Below are positions 7,116 through 13,757 of a stretch of DNA of 14,591 nucleotides, piece by piece. The position numbers and the translations under genes were made by a program. This DNA comes from an uncultured Bacilli bacterium (GTDB lineage: Bacteria > Bacillota_I > Bacilli_A > RF39 > UBA660). The stretch is taken from positions 1 to 14,591 of the forward strand of contig CALVKK010000019.1 of NCBI GenBank assembly GCA_944332645.1, read 5' to 3'. Position 1 is the stretch's first letter; each line of letters opens with the position of its first letter. The notes under the pieces were generated by a model. That model did no database searches and was not told the DNA's origin. It worked only from the letters and a program-made list of their open reading frames with translations.

Positions 7116-8222
7116 ATGAATGAAAACATCAGCAATAATACATCCATTCCCAATCAAGAACAAACAAATGTGACTTCTAATGTTCAAACACCAAAAACTA
7201 ATGATATTGAATTGGTCGATCCATTCAATCCTGATAGAATTATTAAAGTAGAAACTTTATATGAAAAAAAACCGGAAGAATATGTAGAAAACGAAGTACC
7301 TGATGAAGTACCTGATATTACTCCAAAAAAGAAAAAATCTTCAAAAAAATTATTAATAATTATTATTTTAATAATTGTCATTATCGGTTTAGGAGTTTTC
7401 TTAGTATTACAAGTCAATAAAAACCAAAAAGTCGATGTTCCTAATGTTCTTAGTTATGAAAAGACTTTTACTAAAACTATTAGTTTAAATGATATTGTCA
7501 ATAATTTTAATAATAATAGCCTATTAAAACAAATGAATAATTATCAAATAATAGCTAATATTGTTGATAACAACTTAGTTATTACTCTTACTGCTGACGA
7601 TGAAGATAAAACTTATGAATTTAGTTTTCTAGATCGTAATTTAAGTATTGATTTGAATGATGAACTAGGATTGAATCTTTTTTTAATCGTCGCTGACAGC
7701 ATTGGTGCATTTTATGGATTAAATGAAAATGAAGTCTACACCTATTTAAATTCCATTGATATTACTGATAACAGTATAACAGGAATTACTGTTAATGAAA
7801 GCTCTAATGGTTATTTATACAGTATTGATGTCGATCAAAAAATAGATACTTCACCTTTGAATATAATGTATATTGAGTTAAGTGATTTACAAGAATATAG
7901 TGATGCAATAGTAGAAAATGAAGTTATCCAAATTTCTAAAGGTAAAGTTCTTCTTTATGAACAAGCTGATGAAAATGGCAAAACTTTCATTGTAGCGGAA
8001 AAAGATCAGTTGACTAGTTTAACCTATAATACTATTTTATCGATTGTTGAACTACTTTATCCAAATGAAATAAACAGTTTTAAAACTAGTTATCCGACTA
8101 TCGAAACGATTGCGTTTGATCGCTATTTAATTACTGTTGATCCTACTTTGAGTAACGACTTCGCTTTAAATGAATATCAAAACGAATATAAATTTATTGA
8201 AATTAGAATTAACAACAATTAA
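7116..8222 (+). CDS. bitopic membrane protein of unknown function
   Basis: Not recognised. The 368-residue product has a polar, disordered, Asn/Thr/Glu-rich N-terminus (1-70), a Lys cluster (71-78), one very Ile-rich membrane helix (about 79-100) and an extracellular domain of about 270 residues with predicted alternating strands and no cysteines. No lipobox or cleavage site is evident; the Lys cluster before the helix puts the N-terminus inside. The N-terminal tail contains EVPDEVPD, encoded by a perfect 12-bp tandem repeat. AGAGGA lies eight bases before ATG 7116. Sitting between a PBP and gpsA, it may be an envelope protein, possibly a PBP partner, but that is inference from position and topology. 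Confidence 0.85.
   Translation: MNENISNNTSIPNQEQTNVTSNVQTPKTNDIELVDPFNPDRIIKVETLYEKKPEEYVENEVPDEVPDITPKKKKSSKKLLIIIILIIVIIGLGVFLVLQVNKNQKVDVPNVLSYEKTFTKTISLNDIVNNFNNNSLLKQMNNYQIIANIVDNNLVITLTADDEDKTYEFSFLDRNLSIDLNDELGLNLFLIVADSIGAFYGLNENEVYTYLNSIDITDNSITGITVNESSNGYLYSIDVDQKIDTSPLNIMYIELSDLQEYSDAIVENEVIQISKGKVLLYEQADENGKTFIVAEKDQLTSLTYNTILSIVELLYPNEINSFKTSYPTIETIAFDRYLITVDPTLSNDFALNEYQNEYKFIEIRINNN
7293..7316 (+). repeat. 12-bp perfect tandem repeat in coding sequence
   Basis: GAAGTACCTGAT at 7293-7304 is repeated at 7305-7316, giving the peptide EVPD twice in the cytoplasmic tail of the bitopic protein. In frame, so copy-number changes would only lengthen or shorten the tail. Confidence 0.9.
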
Positions 8223-8244
8223 ATCCTAGTCAAACTAGGATTTT
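8221..8244 (+). terminator. hairpin between the bitopic protein gene and gpsA
   Basis: AAATCCTAGT (8221-8230) and ACTAGGATTT (8234-8243) form a perfect 10-bp stem with a 3-base loop, followed by only a short T-run (TTTTAAC). It begins in the TAA stop (8220-8222) and ends just before the gpsA ribosome site. The weak T-run suggests partial termination with some read-through into gpsA. No separate gpsA promoter fits in the remaining space. Confidence 0.6.
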
Positions 8245-8260
8245 AACATGAGGTGAATAT

Positions 8261-9232
8261 ATGAAAATTACAATTTTAGGGGCTGGTGCCTATGCTCTAG
8301 CTCTTGCCACTATGATTAAAGAAAACAATCACGAAATTACAATTTGGACAAAATTGCAAAATGAACTAGAAGAATTTAAAAAAAATCATACTAATAATCG
8401 TGCTTTACCAAATTATGTTATGCCTGACGATATAAAATACACTATGGATTTAGAAAAAGCTGTTAGTGATAGTGATCTGATCATTTTTGCTGTTCCAACT
8501 GATTTTGTCGATGATATCGCCAAAGATTTAAGTAATTACTATACTCATCAACACATCTGTATTGCCAGCAAAGGAATTGAACAAGATACTTGTCTTTTTG
8601 CTGATAGTGTTGTCAAAAAATACATCAAAACTGATAAGTTAGCTGTCATTTCAGGACCTAGTTTCGCTAGTGATATAATTAAAAAAGTTCCGATTGGTTT
8701 ATCTTTGGCTACTGAAAATAACGAAACTGCTTCAGTAGTAGTTTCTGCTTTGCAAAACAAATACTTAAAATTACGAATTACTGATGATATTATTGGAATT
8801 GAAATATGTGGTTCAATTAAAAATATAATTGCTATTGCTGCTGGGATAATAGCTGGCATGGGATTACCTGAATCAACACAAGCAATGTTTATCACTGAAT
8901 CGCTACACGATATCAAAGAATTAATTAAAGCTTTAGGGGGAAATAAGACAACTATTTTATCGTTTGCTGGATTTGGTGATCTATTATTGACAGCTACTAG
9001 TATCAAAAGTCGTAACTTTAGATTTGGTAAGATGATTGGCGAAAGACAGCCTGCTAATGTTATCACTGATTATAAAAGCAATACCACTATCGAAGGACTA
9101 TATACTTTGAAATCAGTTCATAAATTATTACATGATAAACAAGTAGATATTCCTATTATAAATTTAATTCACGATATTGTTTATAACAATAAAGACCCAG
9201 AAGAAATTAAAGACTTTTTGATAAAAAAATAG
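8261..9232 (+). CDS. gpsA: NAD(P)H-dependent glycerol-3-phosphate dehydrogenase
   Basis: Cytoplasmic enzyme that reduces dihydroxyacetone phosphate to sn-glycerol-3-phosphate, the backbone of phospholipids. 323 residues, normal for the family. Seen: N-terminal dinucleotide fold GAGAYALALA (7-16); AVPTDFV (77-83); SKGIE (103-107); SGPSFASDI (131-139); the catalytic lysine region GSIKNIIAIAAGI (Lys187); GFGDLLLTATSIKSRNFRFG (237-256) with conserved Asp240 and Arg251-Asn252. The first motif lacks the Trp-Gly-Thr seen after GxG in many GpsA proteins (here Tyr-Ala-Leu). GAGGTGAAT precedes ATG 8261. It lies 38 bases behind the bitopic protein gene, past a hairpin, and ends at a strong terminator. 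Confidence 0.95.
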   Translation: MKITILGAGAYALALATMIKENNHEITIWTKLQNELEEFKKNHTNNRALPNYVMPDDIKYTMDLEKAVSDSDLIIFAVPTDFVDDIAKDLSNYYTHQHICIASKGIEQDTCLFADSVVKKYIKTDKLAVISGPSFASDIIKKVPIGLSLATENNETASVVVSALQNKYLKLRITDDIIGIEICGSIKNIIAIAAGIIAGMGLPESTQAMFITESLHDIKELIKALGGNKTTILSFAGFGDLLLTATSIKSRNFRFGKMIGERQPANVITDYKSNTTIEGLYTLKSVHKLLHDKQVDIPIINLIHDIVYNNKDPEEIKDFLIKK

Positions 9233-9260
9233 GTATTTTTATTTTATAAATTAAAGTTTC

Positions 9261-9286
9261 AACCGCACCAGTAGGTGTGGTTTTTT
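9261..9286 (+). terminator. gpsA terminator
   Basis: AACCGCACC (9261-9269), loop AGTA, GGTGTGGTT (9274-9282, one G-U pair), then TTTT. GC-richer than the surroundings and 28 bases past the gpsA stop. A clear intrinsic terminator that ends the plus-strand unit. Confidence 0.9.
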
Positions 9287-9294
9287 GACACAAT

Positions 9295-9327
9295 AAAAAT
9301 GAGCTCCACCCATCAAGGAGGAGTTCA
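9295..9327 (-). terminator. terminator of the minus-strand accessory unit
   Basis: Minus strand: an 11-bp stem (arms 9317-9327 and 9300-9310, with one G-U pair and one A-G mismatch), 6-base loop, then TTTTT. It lies 38 bases past the stop of the pseudogene and back to back with the gpsA terminator. Confidence 0.75.
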
Positions 9328-9364
9328 TATATAAAATATACAATTAAAAGAAAAAAAATAGAAA

Positions 9365-10032
9365 TTATGGTTTATCTTTTTTTGATTTACGCATATTAAA
9401 ATACATTATACCTGCTCCTAATACAATACAAAATACATAATTTATAACATATATCCAATTTATTTCAAAATTCAAAGGTTCTTTTTTCTTATTAAACTCA
9501 ACACTATCCATTACTTCTTCAATTTCCTGATTTTCATATTCTGAAAACTCATTTTCCTTTCGAACTAAAAATACATAATACTGTGAGTTAATTAAAATAT
9601 GATATTCTAATAGATAAAACTCACTATTTGTATTATAATAGTCTAACTTTACATACTGGTAATTACTTTCATATATTTTGAAATCTTCAACTCTACTAAC
9701 TTTAGCAACTGAAGGACCGAATGATTCATAATCATATACTTCATATTTTACAATTTTTGAATCAGTGAATAATACGAGTTCAAACGTTTCACCTTTATTA
9801 TATATCGCATATACATAATAGAATTGTTCTTCAAATAATTCTGTATTGTTTCATTATTATATCTATATTTTTCTAATAAATAACTATCTTGTCGATCATC
9901 TTGTATAAAGTCATCCCATTTTTGTTAATCAAATGACATCACAATTTAAGAATCTTTAATTTTGTATGTTTTTTCATCTATAATCATTGGAAATACTAGA
10001 AATACTACTATCATCAATAAAAACTTTTTCAC
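9365..10032 (-). pseudogene. decayed gene for a membrane-anchored surface protein
   Basis: My reading of the minus strand gives an almost complete gene that is broken three times. It opens at GTG 10032 behind AGAGGTG with a signal peptide (MKKFLLMIVVFLVFPMII), hits TAA at 9946-9948 (codon 29) and TAA at 9925-9927 (codon 36), continues in frame (QKWDDFIQDDRQDSYLL...), then shifts frame between about 9853 and 9842, where a single lost base would restore it. From there 161 codons are open to TAA 9365-9367: a Tyr/Phe/Glu-rich ectodomain (FEEQFYYVYAIYN, then SKIVKYEVYDYESFG), and a C-terminal membrane helix (INWIYVINYVFCIVLGAGIM) with a basic tail. So: secreted ectodomain plus C-terminal anchor. 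Family not recognised. It fills an otherwise gene-free 900 bases and shares strand and terminator with the 160-residue gene upstream. Sequencing error could explain one lesion but hardly all three. Confidence 0.75.
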
Positions 10033-10129
10033 CAAAATACACCTCTTTTTACATAATTAGGTCAAGCATTATTTTTCATAATTAATGTTTACAACATACT
10101 ACTTATTTTACAAAATATTATAATAATTG

Positions 10130-10612
10130 TTAATATTCAATATAATACCAATCATCTTTTATGTTTTCTTTGATTTCAAAGCTACCTGAAAATTTATCTT
10201 TACCTTTTATTTTCACTATTTTCTGAACATAATCTGCTTTTCCACCAAATGAAAATGATATATCATCATTAGTGTTATAGACACTAATGATTTTCAATTT
10301 TTTCATTAATTCTATAGTATTTTTATATTTATAAAACTCTTCTTCTTTTACTTTTAAATTACCTTCTTGTGTATATATTCTAATTATAAAATATTCATTT
10401 TTTTGTTCTACATAAATATTTTCTATTTCATCTAATTCTTTTGTAGCTTCATCAAATAAATCATAATTATTTATAAATTGTTCTTTTATAACCTCTTTTT
10501 TTATTGACTCACCACGAAATGAAGAATCTAATAACAATAATATAGTTGATAAATATATAGCAACAATTAAAATTACACTTGACACTACAATTAATATTGT
10601 TTTATTTTGCAT
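10130..10612 (-). CDS. small membrane-anchored protein of unknown function
   Basis: Not recognised. 160 residues: an N-terminal membrane helix (about 5-28) and an outer domain of mixed helix and strand, rich in Lys, Glu, Ile and Tyr, with no cysteines. The C-terminal half (ISFSFGGKADYVQKIVKI, ending in DDWYYIEY) looks like a small beta domain. No lipobox, so probably a signal anchor. AAAGGAGGG seven bases before ATG 10612 is a strong ribosome site. It has its own promoter and lies 97 bases upstream of the surface-protein pseudogene; no terminator separates them, so they were probably one transcript. It may be the surviving partner of a two-gene accessory unit. Confidence 0.75.
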   Translation of the reverse strand: MQNKTILIVVSSVILIVAIYLSTILLLLDSSFRGESIKKEVIKEQFINNYDLFDEATKELDEIENIYVEQKNEYFIIRIYTQEGNLKVKEEEFYKYKNTIELMKKLKIISVYNTNDDISFSFGGKADYVQKIVKIKGKDKFSGSFEIKENIKDDWYYIEY

Positions 10613-10688
10613 ATTAACCCTCCTTTATTGTGGCCAATTATAAAACAAGTCTATTCCACTTCGCATTTAAATAATAAATTCTAAATAA

Positions 10689-10717
10689 AGTATAACACAC
10701 TTTTATTTGTTTGTACA
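10689..10717 (-). promoter_or_regulatory. promoter of the 160-residue protein gene
   Basis: Minus strand -35-like TGTACA (10712-10717), 17-base spacer, extended -10 TGTTATACT (hexamer 10689-10694). Predicted start near 10682, a leader of about 70 bases. Together with the dnaJ terminator this accounts for the 200-base gap 10613-10814. Confidence 0.6.
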
Positions 10718-10753
10718 TAATTAATAAATTATCAATTCTATATATTAATTACA

Positions 10754-10787
10754 AAAATAAAAAAAACGCATAAATGAGATTATGCGT
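10754..10787 (-). terminator. dnaJ terminator
   Basis: Minus strand ACGCATAA (10780-10787), 6-base loop, TTATGCGT (10766-10773), then a run of T (10754-10765, one break). It lies 28 bases past the dnaJ stop and ends the dnaK-pepF-dnaJ transcript. Confidence 0.88.
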
Positions 10788-10814
10788 ATAAAAATTCAAA
10801 ACAAATATACTATT

Positions 10815-11903
10815 TTAGTGTTTTTTTATGTAATCATTAAATTTTTTAAAATCCTTAGTTTCAAGATCAGTTTTTGACAAATCCTCAAACAATTTCTTTT
10901 GATCACGAGATAGCTTATCAGGAACAATTACATTTAAAACAACATACATATCACCTTTACGATAACTGTGGACATCCTCAATTCCTTTGCCTTTTAATCT
11001 TAATTTATCACCCGTATTGCTTCCTGGTTCAATCGTCAATTTAACATTACCTGTTAAAGTTGGAATTTCTTTTTTACAACCTAAAACTGCCTCTGTTATG
11101 GTAAGTGGTACTTCCAAATAGATATCATTTTCTTCTCTTTGAAATAACGGATGAGGAGATACTCTATATTCTAAATAAAGATCTCCATTACCATATTGAC
11201 CATATTCACCATAACCTGAAACTCTTTGTTGATTACCAGTATTAACTCCAGCAGGTACTTTAATTTCAATATCTTTATTTACTCTTACCTTACCAGTTCC
11301 TGAACATTTATTACAACTCCTTTTATAAGTTCTCCCCTTACCAGAACACTTAGGACAAGTAGTCTTAGTCATAAATGAACCAAATAAAGTTCTTTGTTCA
11401 GCCGTCACTGTTCCAGTACCATGGCAACTAGAACATACATCTTCATCAAATCCGCCTTTACCACGACATGAATCACATTCATCATAAGTATCTAAATTAA
11501 TAGTTTTTTTAGTTCCAAACGCAGCTTCTTCAAAAGTTAAGTCAACTTGCATTACACGATCACGACCACGAGATTTTGTTCTACTACTTCCGCCAAAGTT
11601 AAATCCAAAACCTGAACCAAATATTTCACTAAAAATATCAGAAAAATCAAATCCAGAAAAATCATAACCACCACTACCATTGTTTTGGAATGCTGCATGA
11701 CCATATTGATCATATTGTTTTCTTTTATTTTCATCAGATAAAACAGCGTAAGCTTCTTGACATTCTTTGAATTTTTCAGCTGCATTTGCTTCCTTAGAAA
11801 CATCTGGGTGATATTGTTTAGCTAATTTACGAAAAGCTGATTTTATTTCATCTTGAGTTGCTGTTTTAGAAACACCTAAAACCTCATAATAATCTTTTTT
11901 CAT
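10815..11903 (-). CDS. dnaJ: chaperone protein DnaJ (Hsp40)
   Basis: Co-chaperone that delivers unfolded proteins to DnaK and stimulates its ATPase. 362 residues with the full class I layout: J domain (1-68) with HPD at 32-34; Gly/Phe-rich linker (about 76-108); zinc domain with four CxxCxGxG repeats starting at Cys143, Cys157, Cys183 and Cys197; substrate-binding beta domains (about 210-330) and the dimerising C-terminus. All eight zinc cysteines are present. AAGGTGAAGT precedes ATG 11903. It starts 12 bases after pepF on the same strand, so the two are co-transcribed. It is slightly shorter than E. coli DnaJ, mainly in the linker. Confidence 0.98.
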   Translation of the reverse strand: MKKDYYEVLGVSKTATQDEIKSAFRKLAKQYHPDVSKEANAAEKFKECQEAYAVLSDENKRKQYDQYGHAAFQNNGSGGYDFSGFDFSDIFSEIFGSGFGFNFGGSSRTKSRGRDRVMQVDLTFEEAAFGTKKTINLDTYDECDSCRGKGGFDEDVCSSCHGTGTVTAEQRTLFGSFMTKTTCPKCSGKGRTYKRSCNKCSGTGKVRVNKDIEIKVPAGVNTGNQQRVSGYGEYGQYGNGDLYLEYRVSPHPLFQREENDIYLEVPLTITEAVLGCKKEIPTLTGNVKLTIEPGSNTGDKLRLKGKGIEDVHSYRKGDMYVVLNVIVPDKLSRDQKKLFEDLSKTDLETKDFKKFNDYIKKH

Positions 11904-11915
11904 ACTTCACCTTCT

Positions 11916-13712
11916 TTACATAAGTTCTTCAAATTGTTCAATAAAACTATCAAACATTTTAATAGCGCTTTCAATTACCTCTTTTTTAGTAACATCAATG
12001 CCAGCTATTTTAAGTTCATTAATAGGATAATCACTACCGCCACTACTTAAGAATTTAAGATAATTTTCTAAAGCATTGTCATTCTTATTTAATATACCAT
12101 CGACGATATAACATGCACAAGATAGACCAATCGAATATTTATAAACATAGAAATTATAGTAAAAGTGTGGTATTCTTTCCCATTCATATTTAATTAAATC
12201 ATCAACAACTACATCAGGGCCAAAGTATTTTAAGTTTAATTTATAATATTCATTACATAACAATTCATTAGTTAACACTGCGCCCTTTTCTACCTTTTCA
12301 TGCATGTCACGTTCGAATTCAGCAAACATAGTTTGACGATACAAAGTCGCTTTAAACAAATCCATTAAATTACTTAAAATATATTTTTTTTCTTCTTTAT
12401 CATTAGTACTATTTAATAAATAATAATTAAGCAATAATTCATTCACGGTCGATGCGACCTCAGCTACAAAGATCGTATACTGCGAATACTGATACGAATT
12501 GTTTAAACAAGAATAATAAGTATGCATTGAATGACCTAATTCGTGTGCTAAAGTCGAAACATCATTTAAAGTATTTTCATAATTCAATAAAATATACGGT
12601 TTAGTATCATAAAAGCCACTTGAATAAGCGCCACCTCTTTTGCCAACATTGTTATAAACATCAATCCATCTTTCAGCAAAGGCTTTTTTCAAATTATTAG
12701 TATAATCTTCCCCTAAGACACTTAAAGCTTTTAAAACAATTTCCTTACCTTCCTCAAAAGGATATTCTTTATTGCTTTCATTGACTAATTCAACATATTG
12801 ATCATATAAATGAAATTCATCTACTTTCAAAAATTTCTTCTTTAAATTAAAATATTTATAAATGACATCCAAATGACAAGAAACTGTATCAATTAAATTA
12901 TTATATACTTTAACGCTAACATTATCATTAAACAAAGCTGCTTCTAAACTTGAATGATAATTTTTTAATTTAGCTAGGGTTGTCAATGTATCGACATTAC
13001 CAGCAAAAGTAGAGCTAATAGTATTTTTTAATTCACCATATTTGCCTAATATTTGTTCAAAAGCTTGTTTTCTTACATCGCGGTTTTTAGATTGCAGAAA
13101 AACACGATAATTGCTTTCAGTTAACTCAACTTCATGGCCATTGTCATCAGTTATCACACCAAATCTCATATCAGCATCAGTTAATCTTTCAAAAGTATCA
13201 GCTGAATTGTCAAAAACTTTACTTAACGATGACAAGATCTTTTCAGCATCATCATTTAAAATATGTTTTTTAAAACGATATATATTTTCTAAAACAAATT
13301 TATATTTTTTTAATTTCAACTCTTGTTTATAAAAACTTTTAATTAAATTATAATCAATGCTCATCAGTTCTGGATTTGCATAAGCATTTATTTCTTCATA
13401 TTTATTCAATAAGTTTTTAATTTTACCTAACATTTCTTGATAATTAGGATTAGTTGTATCTTGATCGTGCTTTAAATTAGCATAATAATATAACTTATAT
13501 AATTTTCTTTCTAATAAGTAAGATAGTTCTAAATAATCTAATAGGTTTTTAGCGTTACTTACTAGTATTCCTTTAAACTTTAATATTTGTTTAATTTCTT
13601 TACTAACCCTATTAAAATCTATTTTCCAATTATTATCACTTTTATAAATATAACTTAAATCCCAGGTATATTTTTCTTCTATCTCTTCGCGCTTACGTTG
13701 TGATTTCCCCAT
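11916..13712 (-). CDS. pepF: oligoendopeptidase F (M3B metallopeptidase)
   Basis: Cytoplasmic zinc peptidase that cuts short peptides. 598 residues, normal for PepF. Seen: N-terminal helical region starting EEKYTWDLSYIY (family-typical); the zinc site HELGH at 390-394 (His390, Glu391, His394) and the third ligand Glu418 in FVAEVASTVNE; GGAYSSGFYDTKPYILLNY (360-378) just before the zinc helix; and the C-terminal IPHFYYNFYVYKYSIGLSCA region of the M3 fold. All catalytic residues are intact. GGAG lies five bases before ATG 13712. It sits between dnaK and dnaJ on the same strand (45 bases after dnaK, 12 before dnaJ), so it is probably a member of the chaperone operon. Confidence 0.95.
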   Translation of the reverse strand: MGKSQRKREEIEEKYTWDLSYIYKSDNNWKIDFNRVSKEIKQILKFKGILVSNAKNLLDYLELSYLLERKLYKLYYYANLKHDQDTTNPNYQEMLGKIKNLLNKYEEINAYANPELMSIDYNLIKSFYKQELKLKKYKFVLENIYRFKKHILNDDAEKILSSLSKVFDNSADTFERLTDADMRFGVITDDNGHEVELTESNYRVFLQSKNRDVRKQAFEQILGKYGELKNTISSTFAGNVDTLTTLAKLKNYHSSLEAALFNDNVSVKVYNNLIDTVSCHLDVIYKYFNLKKKFLKVDEFHLYDQYVELVNESNKEYPFEEGKEIVLKALSVLGEDYTNNLKKAFAERWIDVYNNVGKRGGAYSSGFYDTKPYILLNYENTLNDVSTLAHELGHSMHTYYSCLNNSYQYSQYTIFVAEVASTVNELLLNYYLLNSTNDKEEKKYILSNLMDLFKATLYRQTMFAEFERDMHEKVEKGAVLTNELLCNEYYKLNLKYFGPDVVVDDLIKYEWERIPHFYYNFYVYKYSIGLSCACYIVDGILNKNDNALENYLKFLSSGGSDYPINELKIAGIDVTKKEVIESAIKMFDSFIEQFEELM

Positions 13713-13732
13713 ATTCTCTCCTTTACACTAGA

Positions 13733-13755
13733 AAGTTCTAGTTAATCTAGAACTT
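13733..13755 (-). other. intercistronic hairpin between dnaK and pepF
   Basis: CTAGAACTT (13747-13755) and AAGTTCTAG (13733-13741) form a perfect 9-bp stem around a 5-base loop, immediately after the dnaK stop. No T-run follows on the minus strand, so it is not a standard terminator. It may mark a processing site or protect the 3' end of dnaK mRNA, lowering pepF and dnaJ relative to dnaK. Confidence 0.65.
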
Positions 13756-13757
13756 CC

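Noticed and set aside
7184..7417. Minus-strand 77-codon ORF inside the bitopic protein gene
   Set aside because: Antisense to a well-supported gene; the Ile/Phe-rich product simply mirrors the membrane helix and Lys codons.
8548..9066. Minus-strand 172-codon ORF
   Set aside because: Entirely antisense to gpsA, which has all family motifs.
9842..9853. Programmed ribosomal frameshift in the broken surface-protein gene
   Set aside because: No slippery heptamer is seen and two further in-frame stops lie upstream, so decay is the simpler reading.
10114..10137. AT-only inverted repeat at the end of the 160-residue gene as a terminator
   Set aside because: Stem is purely A/T, has no T-run after it, and such matches are expected by chance in this composition.
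11552..11803. Minus-strand 83-codon ORF in another frame of dnaJ
   Set aside because: Same strand as dnaJ but a different frame; product mirrors the Gly/Phe linker codons.
13111..13332. Plus-strand 73-codon ORF
   Set aside because: Antisense to pepF; no start signal.
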